A DNA stretch of 64,000 nucleotides, taken from the NCBI RefSeq assembly GCF_025465945.1, contig NZ_JANLNW010000020.1:117980-181979 (forward strand). Direction: 5' to 3'. Below the pieces are notes generated by a model. It did not search any database. It had not been told where the DNA came from and was given only the letters and a program-made list of their open reading frames with translations. Both the position numbers and the translations under genes were made by a program. Below, one piece after another: positions 18,161 through 29,724 of this stretch. The DNA comes from Pseudomonas sp. 6D_7.1_Bac1 (GTDB lineage Bacteria > Pseudomonadota > Gammaproteobacteria > Pseudomonadales > Pseudomonadaceae). Each line of letters starts with the position of its first letter. Positions within the stretch are counted from its first letter, which is position 1.

Positions 18161-21100
18161 ATGAAAGCAGGTCTGTACCAACCAGATGAGTTCAAGGATA
18201 ACTGCGGTTTCGGCCTGATAGCCCATATGCAGGGCGAACCCAGTCATACCCTGTTGCAAACGGCCATTGAGGCCCTGACCTGCATGACCCACCGCGGTGG
18301 GATCAACGCTGACGGCAAAACCGGCGACGGTTGCGGTCTGCTGATGCAAAAGCCCGACGTGTTCCTGCGCGCCATCGCCCAGGAAACGTTCGGTATTGAG
18401 TTGCCCAAGCAATACGCCGTGGGCATGGTGTTCTTCAATCAGGACCCGGTAAAAGCCGAAGCGGCTCGCGAGAACATGAATCGCGAGATCCTGGCGGCCG
18501 GCCTGCAACTGGTCGGTTGGCGCAAAGTGCCGATCGACACCAGCGTTCTTGGCCGCTTGGCGCTCGAGCGTCTGCCGCAGATCGAACAGGTGTTCATCGG
18601 CGGTGTTGGCCTGAGCGATCAGGACATGGCCGTCAAGCTGTTCACTTCCCGTCGTCGCTCGTCCGTGGCCAACGCCGCCGACCTCGACCACTACGTCTGC
18701 AGCTTTTCCCACAAGACCATCATTTACAAAGGCCTGATGATGCCGGCGGACCTGACCGCCTTCTATCCAGACCTCAGCGACCAGCGCCTGCAAACCGCAA
18801 TCTGCGTGTTTCACCAGCGCTTCTCCACCAACACCCTGCCGAAATGGCCGTTGGCTCAACCGTTCCGCTTCCTGGCGCACAACGGCGAAATCAACACCAT
18901 CACCGGCAACCGCAACTGGGCCGTGGCCCGTCGCACCAAGTTCACCAACGATCTGATGGATCTGGAAGAGCTTGGCCCGCTGGTCAACCGCGTGGGTTCC
19001 GACTCCTCGAGCATGGACAACATGCTGGAGTTGATGGTCACCGGCGGCATCGACCTGTTCCGTGGCGTGCGGATGATCATTCCGCCTGCGTGGCAGAACG
19101 TCGAAACCATGGACCCGGATCTGCGGGCCTTCTACGAATACAACTCGATGCACATGGAACCGTGGGATGGCCCGGCCGGCGTGGTAATGACCGACGGTCG
19201 TTACGCGGTGTGCCTGCTCGACCGTAACGGTCTGCGTCCGGCGCGTTGGGTGACCACCAAGAACGGCTTCATCACCCTGGCCTCGGAAATCGGTGTCTGG
19301 AACTACCAGCCTGAAGACGTGATCGCCAAGGGCCGTGTCGGGCCGGGTCAGATCTTTGCCGTGGACACCGAAACCGGTCAGATCCTCGACACCGATGCCA
19401 TCGACAACCGCTTGAAGTCCCGTCATCCGTACAAGCAATGGCTGCGCAAGAATGCCCTGCGCATCCAGGCGACCATGGAAGACAACGACCACGGTTCGGC
19501 GTTCTACGATGTCGACCAGCTCAAGCAATACATGAAGATGTATCAGGTCACGTTCGAAGAGCGTGACCAGGTGCTGCGTCCACTGGGCGAGCAGGGCTAC
19601 GAAGCGGTCGGCTCCATGGGCGACGACACGCCGATGGCCGTGCTGTCCCAGCGTGTGCGCACGCCGTACGACTATTTCCGCCAGCAGTTCGCGCAGGTCA
19701 CCAACCCGCCGATCGACCCGCTGCGTGAAGCCATCGTCATGTCGCTGGAAGTCTGCCTCGGAGCCGAGCGCAACATCTTCCAGGAGTCGCCGGAACACGC
19801 TTCGCGCGTGATCCTTAGCTCGCCGGTCGTTTCCCCGGCCAAGTGGCGCTCGCTGATGAACCTCGATCGCCCAGGCTTCGAACGCCAGATCATCGACCTC
19901 AACTACGACGAGGCGCTGGGTCTTGAAGCCGCGGTGCGCAACATCGCCGATCAGGCCGAAGAAGCCGTGCGTTCCGGGCGTACCCAGATCGTGCTGAGCG
20001 ACCGTCATATTGCCCCGGGCAAACTGCCGGTTCACGCTTCCCTGGCCACTGGCGCGGTGCACCATCGCCTGACCGAAAAAGGCTTGCGTTGCGACAGTAA
20101 CATCCTGGTCGAGACCGCCACCGCACGCGATCCGCATCACTTTGCGGTGCTGATCGGCTTCGGAGCCTCGGCGGTTTATCCGTTCCTGGCCTACGAAGTG
20201 CTGGGCGACCTGATCCGCACCGGTGAAGTGCTGGGCGACCTCTACGAGGTGTTCAAGAACTACCGCAAAGGCATCACCAAAGGCCTGCTCAAGATCCTCT
20301 CGAAGATGGGCATCTCGACCGTCACGTCCTACCGTGGCGCACAGCTGTTCGAAGCCATCGGCCTGTCTCAGGAAGTCTGCGATCTGAGCTTCCGTGGTGT
20401 GCCAAGCCGTATCAAGGGTGCGCGATTCGTCGACATCGAAGCCGAACAGAAGGCCTTGGCTGCTGAAGCCTGGAGCCCGCGCAAGCCAATCCAGCAGGGT
20501 GGTTTGCTGAAGTTCGTCCACGGTGGCGAATATCACGCGTACAACCCGGACGTGGTCAGCACCCTGCAAGCCGCTGTGCAGCAGGGCGACTACAGCAAGT
20601 TCAAGGAATACACGGCGCTGGTGGACAACCGTCCGGTGTCGATGATCCGCGACCTGTTCAAGGTCAAAACCCTTGAGACACCGCTGGATATCAGCGAGAT
20701 CGAACCGCTGGAGTCGGTGCTCAAGCGCTTCGACTCCGCCGGCATCTCGCTGGGCGCGCTGTCGCCCGAAGCCCACGAAGCCCTGGCCGAAGCCATGAAC
20801 CGCCTCGGTGCGCGTTCCAACTCCGGCGAAGGCGGCGAAGATCCGGCGCGTTACGGCACCATCAAGAGCTCGAAAATCAAGCAAGTGGCCACTGGCCGTT
20901 TTGGTGTGACCCCGGAATACCTGGTCAACGCTGAAGTGCTGCAGATCAAGGTCGCGCAGGGCGCCAAGCCCGGTGAAGGCGGTCAGCTGCCAGGCGGCAA
21001 GGTCAACGGTCTGATCGCCAAGCTGCGCTACGCAGTGCCGGGCGTGACGTTGATTTCGCCACCGCCGCACCACGACATCTATTCGATCGAAGACTTGTCG

Positions 21101-22606
21101 CAGCTGATTTTCGACCTGAAACAAGTCAACCCGAAGGCGCTGGTCTCGGTGAAGCTGGTAGCAGAAGCCGGCGTTGGCACCATCGCCGCTGGCGTGGCCA
21201 AGGCCTATGCCGACCTGATCACCATTTCCGGCTACGACGGCGGCACCGGCGCTTCGCCGCTGACCTCGATCAAGTACGCAGGCGCACCGTGGGAGCTCGG
21301 CCTGGCCGAAACCCACCAGACCCTGCGCGGCAACGACTTGCGCGGCAAGGTTCGGGTGCAGACCGACGGTGGTCTGAAGACCGGCCTCGACGTGATCAAG
21401 GCCGCCATCCTCGGCGCTGAAAGCTTCGGCTTCGGCACTGCGCCAATGATCGCCCTGGGCTGCAAATACCTGCGTATCTGCCACCTGAACAACTGCGCCA
21501 CTGGCGTTGCGACTCAGAACGAAAAACTGCGCAAGGACCACTACATCGGTACGGTCGACATGGTGGTGAACTTCTTCACCTACGTCGCTGAAGAAACCCG
21601 TGAGTGGCTGGCCAAGCTGGGTGTGCGTTCCCTCGAAGAGCTGATCGGTCGTACCGATCTGCTGGAAATCCTCGAAGGCCAGACCGCCAAGCAAAACCAT
21701 CTGGACCTGACCCCGTTGCTGGGCAGCGATCACATCCCGGCAGACAAGCCGCAGTTCTGCCAGGTCGACCGTAACCCGCCGTTCGACAAAGGCCTGCTGG
21801 CCGAGAAGATGGTCGAGATGGCCACTTCGGCGATCAACGACCTGAGCGGCGCCGACTTCGCTCTGGACATCTGCAACTGCGACCGTTCCATCGGCGCGCG
21901 GATCTCCGGTGAAATCGCTCGCAAGCATGGCAACCAGGGCATGGCCAACGCGCCGATCACCTTCCGTTTCAAAGGGACGGCCGGTCAGAGCTTCGGTGTG
22001 TGGAATGCCGGCGGCCTGAACATGTACCTCGAAGGCGACGCCAACGACTACGTCGGCAAAGGCATGACCGGCGGCAAACTGGTCATCGTTCCGCCAAAAG
22101 GCAGCGCCTACAAGACTCAGGACAGCGCCATTATCGGCAACACCTGCCTGTATGGCGCCACCGGCGGCAAGCTGTTCGCCGCCGGTACTGCGGGCGAGCG
22201 TTTCGCGGTGCGTAACTCCGGTGCTCACACTGTGGTTGAGGGCACTGGCGATCACTGCTGCGAGTACATGACCGGTGGTTTCGTCTGCGTGCTGGGCAAG
22301 ACCGGTTACAACTTCGGCTCAGGCATGACCGGCGGTTTCGCCTACGTGCTCGACCAGGACAACACCTTCGTTGACCGGGTCAACCACGAACTGGTGGAAA
22401 TCCAGCGCATCAGCGGTGAGGCGATGGAAGCCTATCGCAGCCACCTGCAACGCGTGCTGAACGAATACGTCGAGGAAACCGACAGCGAGTGGGGTCGTAA
22501 CCTCGCTGAGAACCTCGATGACTACTTGCGTCGGTTCTGGTTGGTCAAGCCTAAGGCTGCCAACTTGAAATCGTTGCTTTCCAGCACCCGTGCCAACCCG
22601 CAGTGA
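18161..22606 (+). CDS. gltB: Glutamate synthase (NADPH) large subunit
   Basis: Transfers the glutamine amide to 2-oxoglutarate, giving two glutamates; the main ammonium assimilation route with glutamine synthetase. I choose ATG 18161 ([15 protein letters not shown], 1481 residues) over GTG 18155. The amidotransferase nucleophile is Cys15 in DNCGFGL, exposed after propeptide removal. Domains in order are class II glutaminase (15-430), central domain, FMN-binding synthase domain (about 800-1190), and the C-terminal GXGXG beta-helix. The 3Fe-4S ligands are Cys1101, Cys1107 and Cys1112. Operon with gltD, 33 bp downstream. Confidence 0.98.
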   Translation: MKAGLYQPDEFKDNCGFGLIAHMQGEPSHTLLQTAIEALTCMTHRGGINADGKTGDGCGLLMQKPDVFLRAIAQETFGIELPKQYAVGMVFFNQDPVKAEAARENMNREILAAGLQLVGWRKVPIDTSVLGRLALERLPQIEQVFIGGVGLSDQDMAVKLFTSRRRSSVANAADLDHYVCSFSHKTIIYKGLMMPADLTAFYPDLSDQRLQTAICVFHQRFSTNTLPKWPLAQPFRFLAHNGEINTITGNRNWAVARRTKFTNDLMDLEELGPLVNRVGSDSSSMDNMLELMVTGGIDLFRGVRMIIPPAWQNVETMDPDLRAFYEYNSMHMEPWDGPAGVVMTDGRYAVCLLDRNGLRPARWVTTKNGFITLASEIGVWNYQPEDVIAKGRVGPGQIFAVDTETGQILDTDAIDNRLKSRHPYKQWLRKNALRIQATMEDNDHGSAFYDVDQLKQYMKMYQVTFEERDQVLRPLGEQGYEAVGSMGDDTPMAVLSQRVRTPYDYFRQQFAQVTNPPIDPLREAIVMSLEVCLGAERNIFQESPEHASRVILSSPVVSPAKWRSLMNLDRPGFERQIIDLNYDEALGLEAAVRNIADQAEEAVRSGRTQIVLSDRHIAPGKLPVHASLATGAVHHRLTEKGLRCDSNILVETATARDPHHFAVLIGFGASAVYPFLAYEVLGDLIRTGEVLGDLYEVFKNYRKGITKGLLKILSKMGISTVTSYRGAQLFEAIGLSQEVCDLSFRGVPSRIKGARFVDIEAEQKALAAEAWSPRKPIQQGGLLKFVHGGEYHAYNPDVVSTLQAAVQQGDYSKFKEYTALVDNRPVSMIRDLFKVKTLETPLDISEIEPLESVLKRFDSAGISLGALSPEAHEALAEAMNRLGARSNSGEGGEDPARYGTIKSSKIKQVATGRFGVTPEYLVNAEVLQIKVAQGAKPGEGGQLPGGKVNGLIAKLRYAVPGVTLISPPPHHDIYSIEDLSQLIFDLKQVNPKALVSVKLVAEAGVGTIAAGVAKAYADLITISGYDGGTGASPLTSIKYAGAPWELGLAETHQTLRGNDLRGKVRVQTDGGLKTGLDVIKAAILGAESFGFGTAPMIALGCKYLRICHLNNCATGVATQNEKLRKDHYIGTVDMVVNFFTYVAEETREWLAKLGVRSLEELIGRTDLLEILEGQTAKQNHLDLTPLLGSDHIPADKPQFCQVDRNPPFDKGLLAEKMVEMATSAINDLSGADFALDICNCDRSIGARISGEIARKHGNQGMANAPITFRFKGTAGQSFGVWNAGGLNMYLEGDANDYVGKGMTGGKLVIVPPKGSAYKTQDSAIIGNTCLYGATGGKLFAAGTAGERFAVRNSGAHTVVEGTGDHCCEYMTGGFVCVLGKTGYNFGSGMTGGFAYVLDQDNTFVDRVNHELVEIQRISGEAMEAYRSHLQRVLNEYVEETDSEWGRNLAENLDDYLRRFWLVKPKAANLKSLLSSTRANPQ

Positions 22607-24058
<1,452 letters not shown>

Positions 24059-24075
24059 TCGAACGACACAAAACC

Positions 24076-24167
24076 CTGTGGGAGCGAGCCTGCTCGCGAT
24101 AGCGGTGGATCAGTCAACAGAGATGTTGAGTGTGATGCCTTCATCGCGAGCAGGCTCGCTCCCACAG
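24076..24167. repeat. REPIN between gltD and hemE
   Basis: Near-perfect 92-bp REPIN: CTGTGGGAGCGAGCCTGCTC at the left and its inverse, ending GAGCAGGCTCGCTCCCACAG, at the right, with a loop of about 40 bp. Confidence 0.9.
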
Positions 24168-24299
24168 TTGTTTCGCGGTGTTGCTAAACACGGTATTCCA
24201 CCGCGACAAATTGACCCGATAGACAAAAGGCGCGGCTCTTGCCGTGCCTTTTGCGTCGCGCTCTGAGAAAATGCCCTCACTTTTTTTCCGGATGCCGAC

Positions 24300-25367
24300 A
24301 TGACTGCCCTGAAGAACGACCGTTTCCTTCGTGCCCTGCTCAAGCAACCCGTAGACGTCACGCCTGTGTGGATGATGCGTCAGGCCGGTCGCTACCTGCC
24401 TGAATACCGCGCCAGTCGTGCCAAGGCCGGAGACTTCATGAGCCTGTGCATGAATCCTGCGTTCGCTTGCGAAGTCACGATGCAGCCGCTTGACCGTTAT
24501 CCACAACTGGATGCGGCGATTCTCTTCTCCGATATCCTGACCATCCCCGATGCCATGGGCCAGGGCCTGTACTTTGAAACCGGCGAAGGTCCGCGCTTCA
24601 AGAAAGTCGTCAGCACTCTGGCCGACGTCGAAGCCCTGCCGATTCCAGATCCACACAAAGACCTCGGATACGTCATGGACGCGGTCAGCACCATCCGCCG
24701 CGAGCTGAATGGTCGTGTACCGCTGATCGGCTTCTCCGGCAGCCCATGGACCCTGGCCACCTACATGGTCGAAGGCGGCTCGTCGAAAGACTTCCGCAAG
24801 ACCAAGGCCATGCTCTACGACAACCCGCAAGCCATGCACCTGCTGCTGGATAAACTCGCGCAGTCGGTCACCTCTTACCTCAACGGCCAGATCATGGCCG
24901 GTGCGCAAGCGGTGCAGATCTTCGACACCTGGGGCGGCAACCTGTCGGCGGCGGCTTATCAGGAATTCTCCCTGGCCTACATGCGCAAAATCGTCAGCGG
25001 CCTGATCCGCGAGCACGAAGGCCGCAAAGTGCCGGTCATCCTCTTCACCAAAAACGGCGGTCTGTGGCTGGAAAGCATTGCCGACGCCGGTGCTGATGCC
25101 CTGGGTCTGGACTGGACCTGCGATATCGGTGAAGCCCGCCAGCGTGTCGGCAGCAAAGTCGCCCTGCAAGGCAACATGGACCCAACCGTGCTCTACGCCA
25201 AGCCAGAAGCCATTCGCGCTGAAGTCGGGCGCATTCTCGCCAGCTATGGCAAAGGCAGCGGCCACGTATTCAACCTCGGCCACGGCATCACCCCGGAAGT
25301 CGACCCGGAACACGCCGGCGCCTTCCTGCGCGCGGTGCACGAGTTGTCGGCGCAGTATCACGAGTGA
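24300..25367 (+). CDS. hemE: Uroporphyrinogen decarboxylase
   Basis: Cofactor-free decarboxylation of the four acetate side chains of uroporphyrinogen III to coproporphyrinogen III in heme synthesis. 355 residues, normal length. The N-terminal signature [16 protein letters not shown] is near 22-37 and the second signature [17 protein letters not shown] near 145-161. HGI near the C-terminus is also conserved. Followed by a strong terminator and preceded by a REPIN, so it is probably transcribed alone. Confidence 0.98.
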   Translation: MTALKNDRFLRALLKQPVDVTPVWMMRQAGRYLPEYRASRAKAGDFMSLCMNPAFACEVTMQPLDRYPQLDAAILFSDILTIPDAMGQGLYFETGEGPRFKKVVSTLADVEALPIPDPHKDLGYVMDAVSTIRRELNGRVPLIGFSGSPWTLATYMVEGGSSKDFRKTKAMLYDNPQAMHLLLDKLAQSVTSYLNGQIMAGAQAVQIFDTWGGNLSAAAYQEFSLAYMRKIVSGLIREHEGRKVPVILFTKNGGLWLESIADAGADALGLDWTCDIGEARQRVGSKVALQGNMDPTVLYAKPEAIRAEVGRILASYGKGSGHVFNLGHGITPEVDPEHAGAFLRAVHELSAQYHE

Positions 25368-25380
25368 TCGACACTCGATA

Positions 25381-25410
25381 AAAAACGCCCGGCCAATGCC
25401 GGGCGTTTTT
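25381..25410 (+). terminator. Rho-independent terminator of hemE
   Basis: Perfect 13-bp stem AAAAACGCCCGGC / GCCGGGCGTTTTT with a CAAT loop; works in both directions. Confidence 0.92.
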
Positions 25411-25418
25411 GTTTCTAA

Positions 25419-25446
25419 TGTGGGAGCGAGCCTGTTCGCTCCCACA
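25419..25446. repeat. Collapsed REP hairpin
   Basis: TGTGGGAGCGA and TCGCTCCCACA form a perfect 11-bp stem with the 6-base loop GCCTGT. This is what remains if the middle of a REPIN is lost; it lies between the hemE terminator and the convergent MFS gene. Confidence 0.7.
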
Positions 25447-25456
25447 GGGATTTGCG

Positions 25457-26731
25457 TCAGGCTTTGACTCCACCCAACGGCGGCAACTTCGCCAGCTTCA
25501 ATGCCACCAGCAACGCAATCACCAGCAACCCGCCGATAAACAGGCCGATCCCGTTCCAGCCGCCCAGGTGCCAGAACACCCCGCCCGCCGTGCCGGCGAT
25601 ACTCGACCCGGCGTAGTAGCTGAACAGGTACAGCGACGAGGCCTGGCCCTTGGCTTTGATCGCACGGCGGCCGATCCAGCTGCTGGCCACCGAGTGCGCG
25701 CCGAAGAAGCCGAAAGTGAAGATCAGCATGCCGATGATCACCAGCGGTAACGGCATGAGCATGGTCAGTGCAAGCCCCGCAAGCATCAGCACGATGGTCG
25801 CCCACAACACTTTGCGGCGGCCGAGTTTGTCGGCCAACGCACCAATTTTTGCTGAGCTGTAGATGCCCGACAGATAGACCACCGAGAGCAAGCCAACGAA
25901 GGCCTGATCCATGTGGTACGGCTCGGCCAGCAGGCGATAACCGATGTAGTTGAATAGCGTGACGAACGCGCCCATCAGCACGAACGCTTCAAGGAACAAC
26001 CACGGCAACCCGGCGTCGCGAAAGTGCATGGTGAAGCCGTCGAGCAAGCTGCGCGGGTGCAGCGAGCGGGAGCGGAAGTTGCGCGACTCGGGAAGGATTT
26101 TCCAGAACACCATCGCAGCGATCAGCGCCAGACCACCGATCACCAGCATCGCTGTGTGCCAGTTGACGAAGTCGATCAGCACGCCGACGATCAGCCGGCC
26201 GCACATCCCGCCAATCGCGTTGCCACCGATGTACAGCCCCATCGCCAGGCCGATGTGCTGTGGATGGATCTCTTCGCTCAGGTAAGTCATGGCCACCGCC
26301 GCCAGCCCGCTGAGGGACAGCCCGACCAGCGCACGCATCACCAGCACCCCCTGCCAGCTCGGCATCATCGCACTGGCAATAGTGCACAACGCCGCCGCGA
26401 ACAGCGCCGTGACCATCACCGGTTTACGGCCGATGCGGTCGGAGATCGGACCGGTGATCAACAGGCCGATGGCGAGCATCCCAGTGGCTACCGACAGGAT
26501 CAGGCTGCTCTGCGCTGCGTTGATCGAAAACTCGCGGGAGAACAGCGGCATCATCGGCTGCACGCAGTAGAGCAGGGCGAAGGTCGCGAAGCCGCCGGAG
26601 AACAGCGCCAGCACCGTGCGCATGAACATCGGCGTGCCTTTTTCGATGTACACGTCATTCAGTTGAGCGACCACATCGTCCAGCGCAGTCGGCGGCAATT
26701 CGTGGGCGAGCGGGGCGACAGCAGTTTTCAC
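25457..26731 (-). CDS. MFS transporter
   Basis: Inner-membrane major facilitator of 424 residues with about 12 hydrophobic segments. The cytoplasmic loop between helices 2 and 3 carries the MFS signature as GPISDRIGRKPV (about residues 98-109), and ADKLGRRKV repeats it between helices 8 and 9. The N-terminus is unusually long (about 35 residues) and hydrophilic. The start is GTG at 26731. It is divergent from a LysR regulator that probably controls it. The substrate cannot be told from sequence; drug or aromatic-acid efflux/uptake families are similar. Confidence 0.88.
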   Translation of the reverse strand: MKTAVAPLAHELPPTALDDVVAQLNDVYIEKGTPMFMRTVLALFSGGFATFALLYCVQPMMPLFSREFSINAAQSSLILSVATGMLAIGLLITGPISDRIGRKPVMVTALFAAALCTIASAMMPSWQGVLVMRALVGLSLSGLAAVAMTYLSEEIHPQHIGLAMGLYIGGNAIGGMCGRLIVGVLIDFVNWHTAMLVIGGLALIAAMVFWKILPESRNFRSRSLHPRSLLDGFTMHFRDAGLPWLFLEAFVLMGAFVTLFNYIGYRLLAEPYHMDQAFVGLLSVVYLSGIYSSAKIGALADKLGRRKVLWATIVLMLAGLALTMLMPLPLVIIGMLIFTFGFFGAHSVASSWIGRRAIKAKGQASSLYLFSYYAGSSIAGTAGGVFWHLGGWNGIGLFIGGLLVIALLVALKLAKLPPLGGVKA

Positions 26732-26799
26732 GGGGGACCTCGGGAGAGCACGGCCAGGCAGGCAATGAAAAAATCATATAGCTGGCTAATGTTTCTATC

Positions 26800-26809
26800 C
26801 AATATATTG
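26800..26809. promoter_or_regulatory. Palindrome in the MFS-LysR divergent promoter
   Basis: CAATATATTG is a perfect 10-bp palindrome in the 119-bp gap between the two divergent genes, where a LysR regulator would be expected to bind. No TF site is proven. Confidence 0.35.
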
Positions 26810-26850
26810 TTCGACCTGTTTGATAGGTTTAACGACCTAATGGAGTTTTC

Positions 26851-27744
26851 ATGGAATTGCGCCATCTGCGCTACTTCATCGCGGTCGCCGAAGAACTGCA
26901 CTTCGGCCGCGCCGCACAGGTGCTGGGCATCTCTCAACCGCCCCTGAGCCAACAGATTCAGGTGCTGGAACAGGAAGTCGGCGCCCGCTTGTTCGAGCGT
27001 ACCAATCGTCGGGTCGAACTCAGCGAAGCGGGTCGGCTGTTCCTCGAAGAGGCTCGGCTGGTGCTGGCCCAGGTCGACAAAGCCGCCGACGTCGCCCGTC
27101 GCGCCCAACTCGGCGAACTGGGGGAACTGAAGATCGGCTTCACCTCGTCGGCACCGTTCAACTCCACCATCCCGCAGGCGATCTTCTCGTTCCGCCAGCG
27201 TTTCCCGGCCGTGCATTTGAACCTGCAGGAGATGAGCAGCACCCAGGTCGCCGAGGCGCTGGTGGATGAGTCGATTCAGGTCGGCATCATGCGGCCATTG
27301 CCACTGCCGGGTTCGCTCGAGGTGGTCGAGCTGACCCGTGAGCCCTTGGTGGCGGTGCTCAGTTCCAAGGACCCGCTGGTGGTTGGCAGCGAAGACGGGC
27401 TGTTTCTATCCGCGTTGGCCCACGAGCCCTTTGTGTTCTTTCCGCGCAGCTACGGCAGTGGTCTATACGCGCAACTGCTGAGCCTGGCGCGCGACGCGGG
27501 ATTCAGCCCGCACTTCACTCAGGAAGCGGGCGAGGCCATGACCATCATTGGTCTGGTGGCGGCAGGGCTCGGGGTGTCGGTGTTGCCGGCGTCCTATCAG
27601 AGGATGCGCATCGACGGCGTGGTCTATCGACCCTTGCTCGACCCGCTGGCGATGTCGGCTGTGTGGCTGGTGCAGCGCAAGGATCAGAAATCGCCGATGG
27701 CCAAGGCGTTTGTCGAGTTGCTGACGCGTAAGGCGGCACCTTAG
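26851..27744 (+). CDS. LysR-family transcriptional regulator
   Basis: 297 residues. The N-terminal winged helix-turn-helix (about 1-60) contains LHFGRAAQVLGISQPPLSQQ, the LysR signature. A C-terminal periplasmic-binding-protein-like effector domain begins near residue 90 (LGELKIGFTSSAPF). The fold and FGRAAQ..QPPLSQQIQ style resemble the BenM/CatM group that sense aromatic acids, but the ligand is not known. Divergent from the MFS transporter, its probable target. Confidence 0.92.
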   Translation: MELRHLRYFIAVAEELHFGRAAQVLGISQPPLSQQIQVLEQEVGARLFERTNRRVELSEAGRLFLEEARLVLAQVDKAADVARRAQLGELGELKIGFTSSAPFNSTIPQAIFSFRQRFPAVHLNLQEMSSTQVAEALVDESIQVGIMRPLPLPGSLEVVELTREPLVAVLSSKDPLVVGSEDGLFLSALAHEPFVFFPRSYGSGLYAQLLSLARDAGFSPHFTQEAGEAMTIIGLVAAGLGVSVLPASYQRMRIDGVVYRPLLDPLAMSAVWLVQRKDQKSPMAKAFVELLTRKAAP

Positions 27745-27862
27745 CGGCAGTGGCATAACGTGCTGATGAAGTGACTTCCATTTTTTGATGATGGCCCATT
27801 GCCTTTTATCAGGTGCTGCCGATAACGGTTTGTTGGACTTAACAAAAAAATGGAGATACATG

Positions 27863-28306
27863 ATGTTCAAACAGTTCACCTTCGCCGCTTTGATGGCAAT
27901 GACCGCCCTTACCGCTGGCTGTGCTTCGGTAAATATGGCGTCCGACAACCAGGACGCTCAGGCCAAGACGTTTCAGGTCAGCCCCGATAAAGCCAACATC
28001 TACGTTTATCGCAATGAAAGCATGGGCGCCGGCGTGAAAATGCCCGTCGCGCTCAACGGCAAGCCAGTAGGGCAGACCGTCGCCAAGTCTTACCTGATGC
28101 TCTCTGTCCCGGCGGGTCATCAGACGTTGGTCTCTTCGGCAGAAAACGATTCCGAATTGAAACTTACGGCTGAAGCCGGCAAGAACTATTTTGTCTGGCA
28201 GGAAGTGAAAGTCGGTTTCATCAAGGCCCGCAACAACCTGCAAGTCGTCGACGACAAAACCGGCCGTGCCGGTGTCAGCGAAAGCAAGTTGATTCAAGCT
28301 CAGTAA
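27863..28306 (+). CDS. DUF2846-type lipoprotein
   Basis: 147 residues. A signal peptide with lipobox LTAGC (MFKQFTFAALMAMTALTAGC) predicts acylation of Cys20. The mature part, with ANIYVYRNESMGAGVKMPVAL and NYFVWQEVKVG, is beta-rich and resembles the DUF2846 family, whose role is unknown. I choose ATG 27863 because GGAG lies seven bases upstream; ATG 27860 directly before it is possible. Single gene after the LysR gene, followed by a strong hairpin. Confidence 0.85.
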   Translation: MFKQFTFAALMAMTALTAGCASVNMASDNQDAQAKTFQVSPDKANIYVYRNESMGAGVKMPVALNGKPVGQTVAKSYLMLSVPAGHQTLVSSAENDSELKLTAEAGKNYFVWQEVKVGFIKARNNLQVVDDKTGRAGVSESKLIQAQ

Positions 28307-28314
28307 GGTAGCTG

Positions 28315-28341
28315 TCGCTCCCGCGTGTAGCGCGGGAGCGA
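28315..28341 (+). terminator. Strong hairpin after the DUF2846 lipoprotein
   Basis: TCGCTCCCGCG and CGCGGGAGCGA form a perfect 11-bp stem with a TGTAG loop, nine bases after the stop codon. There is no T-run, so it may act as an mRNA-stabilising hairpin instead of a classical terminator. Confidence 0.5.
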
Positions 28342-28398
28342 TTCAATCAAGCGTCTATCGCGCCTCGCAGGTGTAGCTTGAAGGCTACGCGCAATCCA

Positions 28399-28503
28399 TG
28401 TGGGAGCGAGCCTGCTCGCGATAGCGGTGGGTCAGTCAACGTTGATGTTGAATGTGGTGCCGTCATCGTCGGAACGCCGCCCGGAGCCGGCTCGCTCCCA
28501 CAG
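28399..28503. repeat. REPIN with one mosaic arm
   Basis: The left arm is the usual TGTGGGAGCGAGCCTGCTCG. The right arm ends GGCTCGCTCCCACAG but has GTCGGAACGCCGCCCGGAGC where the usual REP has GCGAGCA, so the two arms are not full complements. Confidence 0.75.
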
Positions 28504-28526
28504 GATTGTGCCTTAACTTACTGGCA

Positions 28527-28736
28527 TTACGCTGAAACCTGCGCCTGTAATCGTCGCCCGACGACATCCATCAAATCGCAGCCATTGCGCAATGAAGTCA
28601 CCAACACTCGCGCCAGCTCACTATGAATGCCCTGGCTGAACGCGAAACACTCCAGCAGTTGGGTCGCGGTGCGAATGCGGTAGGCCGCGGTGTCGTGCAA
28701 CACGTCCAGCGGTGCCTCGGTGCCGATCACCAACAT
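28527..28736 (-). pseudogene. Small helical ORF, possible truncated gene next to queC
   Basis: 69 residues (MLVIGTEAPLDVLHDTAAYR...). The frame is open five to six codons upstream of the ATG and no ribosome-binding site is seen. The T-run of the queC terminator directly abuts the start. Segments such as ATQLLECFA and GCDLMDVVGRR resemble small Pseudomonas proteins of about 100 residues that I know only as hypothetical. I suspect the C-terminal part of such a gene, cut by insertion of the queC segment, but it could also be a chance frame. Confidence 0.3.
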
Positions 28737-28780
28737 AAAAAACAGGGGGTGGATTGGCTGTTATCAATTCATTCCCCCCG
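28737..28780 (-). terminator. Rho-independent terminator of queC
   Basis: On the minus strand a G-run with AATGAATTG pairs imperfectly with CAATCCACCCCC and is followed by TGTTTTTT. It lies 12 bp after the queC stop codon. Confidence 0.65.
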
Positions 28781-28791
28781 CAATAGATTAG

Positions 28792-29490
28792 CTATTTTAA
28801 TTTTAGCTTATCTTTTAGGCTGTTCATGATCTCTGCTTTGTTCTTCAGGAACTCATTCAGTCCTTTTGCGCGAAGATTACAAGCATCACAGTTGGCGCAC
28901 CCACTTCCCTGTAGTCCGTTGTAGCAAGACAGTGTGTGGTAGCGAATGAAGTCCAGTTTGTTGTGGTAATCGGCCAAGGCCCAGGTCTCTGCCTTATTCA
29001 GCCACATAAGCGGGGTTTCAATACGCAACTTATAGTCCATGCCCAATTCGATGGCGTTATTCAAGGCCTTAACAAACTCATCCCGACAATCCGGATAGCC
29101 AGAGAAATCTGTTTCACAAACACCTGTGATTACAGTTTCAGCTTGCACTTGATAGGCATAAATAGAGGCCAAGGTTAAAAACAGAATATTTCTGCCAGGT
29201 ACGAAAGTGTTCGGCACACCTTCCCCGGAGCTATTTGTACTTGGGACTGGAATGTTATCGCGGGTTAAGCTGCTGATGGCCAGTTCATTGAGCAATGAAG
29301 CATCCAGTACTTTGTGATTTATCACGCCAAGCTTTTTTGAGAGCTGTTGCGCCACTTCAATTTCCGCACGATGGCGCTGGCCATAGTCAAACGTAATACA
29401 GTGGATTTCATCGTAGAGCGGCAATGCATGGATTAAGCAGGTTGTGGAGTCTTGCCCGCCACTAAAAACGATAACTGCTTTTTTAGTCAT
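28792..29490 (-). CDS. queC: 7-cyano-7-deazaguanine (preQ0) synthase, isolated copy
   Basis: Converts 7-carboxy-7-deazaguanine to preQ0 with ammonia and ATP, for queuosine or other deazaguanine modifications. 232 residues from ATG 29490, which follows AAGGA; the frame is open further upstream but without homology. The PP-loop SGGQDS is at 10-15, and zinc ligands are Cys189, Cys198, Cys201 and Cys204. [11 protein letters not shown] and [18 protein letters not shown] are highly like the enterobacterial proteins. Base composition is clearly more AT-rich than the neighbours, and it stands alone with its own terminator, without queD, queE or folE. I infer horizontal acquisition and expect a second, housekeeping queC elsewhere. 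Confidence 0.95.
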   Translation of the reverse strand: MTKKAVIVFSGGQDSTTCLIHALPLYDEIHCITFDYGQRHRAEIEVAQQLSKKLGVINHKVLDASLLNELAISSLTRDNIPVPSTNSSGEGVPNTFVPGRNILFLTLASIYAYQVQAETVITGVCETDFSGYPDCRDEFVKALNNAIELGMDYKLRIETPLMWLNKAETWALADYHNKLDFIRYHTLSCYNGLQGSGCANCDACNLRAKGLNEFLKNKAEIMNSLKDKLKLK

Positions 29491-29608
29491 GGTTCGTTCT
29501 TCCTTGGGATGCCCCCGACGTGGGGCATTGACCCTAGCGCGAAGCTCAAACTCTGGCTGTGGGACGCTTCCGAAATGACGTGCTCCAGTTTCCCTATATT
29601 TCATTTCG
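29491..29608 (-). promoter_or_regulatory. queC leader with two hairpins
   Basis: On the minus strand, AAACTGG (29591-29585) can pair with the bulged CCAGAGTTT (29556-29548) around a 28-base loop. A second hairpin, ATGCCCC / GGGGCAT, sits directly upstream of the AAGGA site. It does not match the preQ1-I consensus that I know, so I do not call a riboswitch. Confidence 0.3.
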
Positions 29609-29706
29609 TGGCCGGGGCAAGCCCTAATGCCGGTGAGTTAAGCTGCTACAGGGAATGTGCCGAGCCTGAAATTTCTTACCGGTATTAGGGCAAGCCCCCT
29701 CGCCAC
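29609..29706. repeat. Degenerate REPIN of the GTGGCGAGGGGGCTTGCCC type
   Basis: GTGGCCGGGGCAAGCCCTAATGCCGG-like sequence at the left and CCGGTATTAGGGCAAGCCCCC then TCGCCAC at the right form an imperfect pair. It marks the border between queC and the polyene operon. Confidence 0.55.
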
Positions 29707-29724
29707 ATTGGTCGCGTCGGCAAC

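Noticed and set aside
18017..22255. 1412-residue open frame on the minus strand
   Set aside because: It is the antisense shadow of gltB, a GC-rich gene with strong codon bias; low-complexity translation and no start signals.
29491..29604. 38-residue N-terminal extension of queC
   Set aside because: Not like QueC, low quality translation of the leader; ATG 29490 has a ribosome-binding site and starts the conserved sequence.
29491..29608. preQ1 riboswitch before queC
   Set aside because: The expected short H-type pseudoknot with an A-rich tail is not seen; kept only as an unnamed leader.
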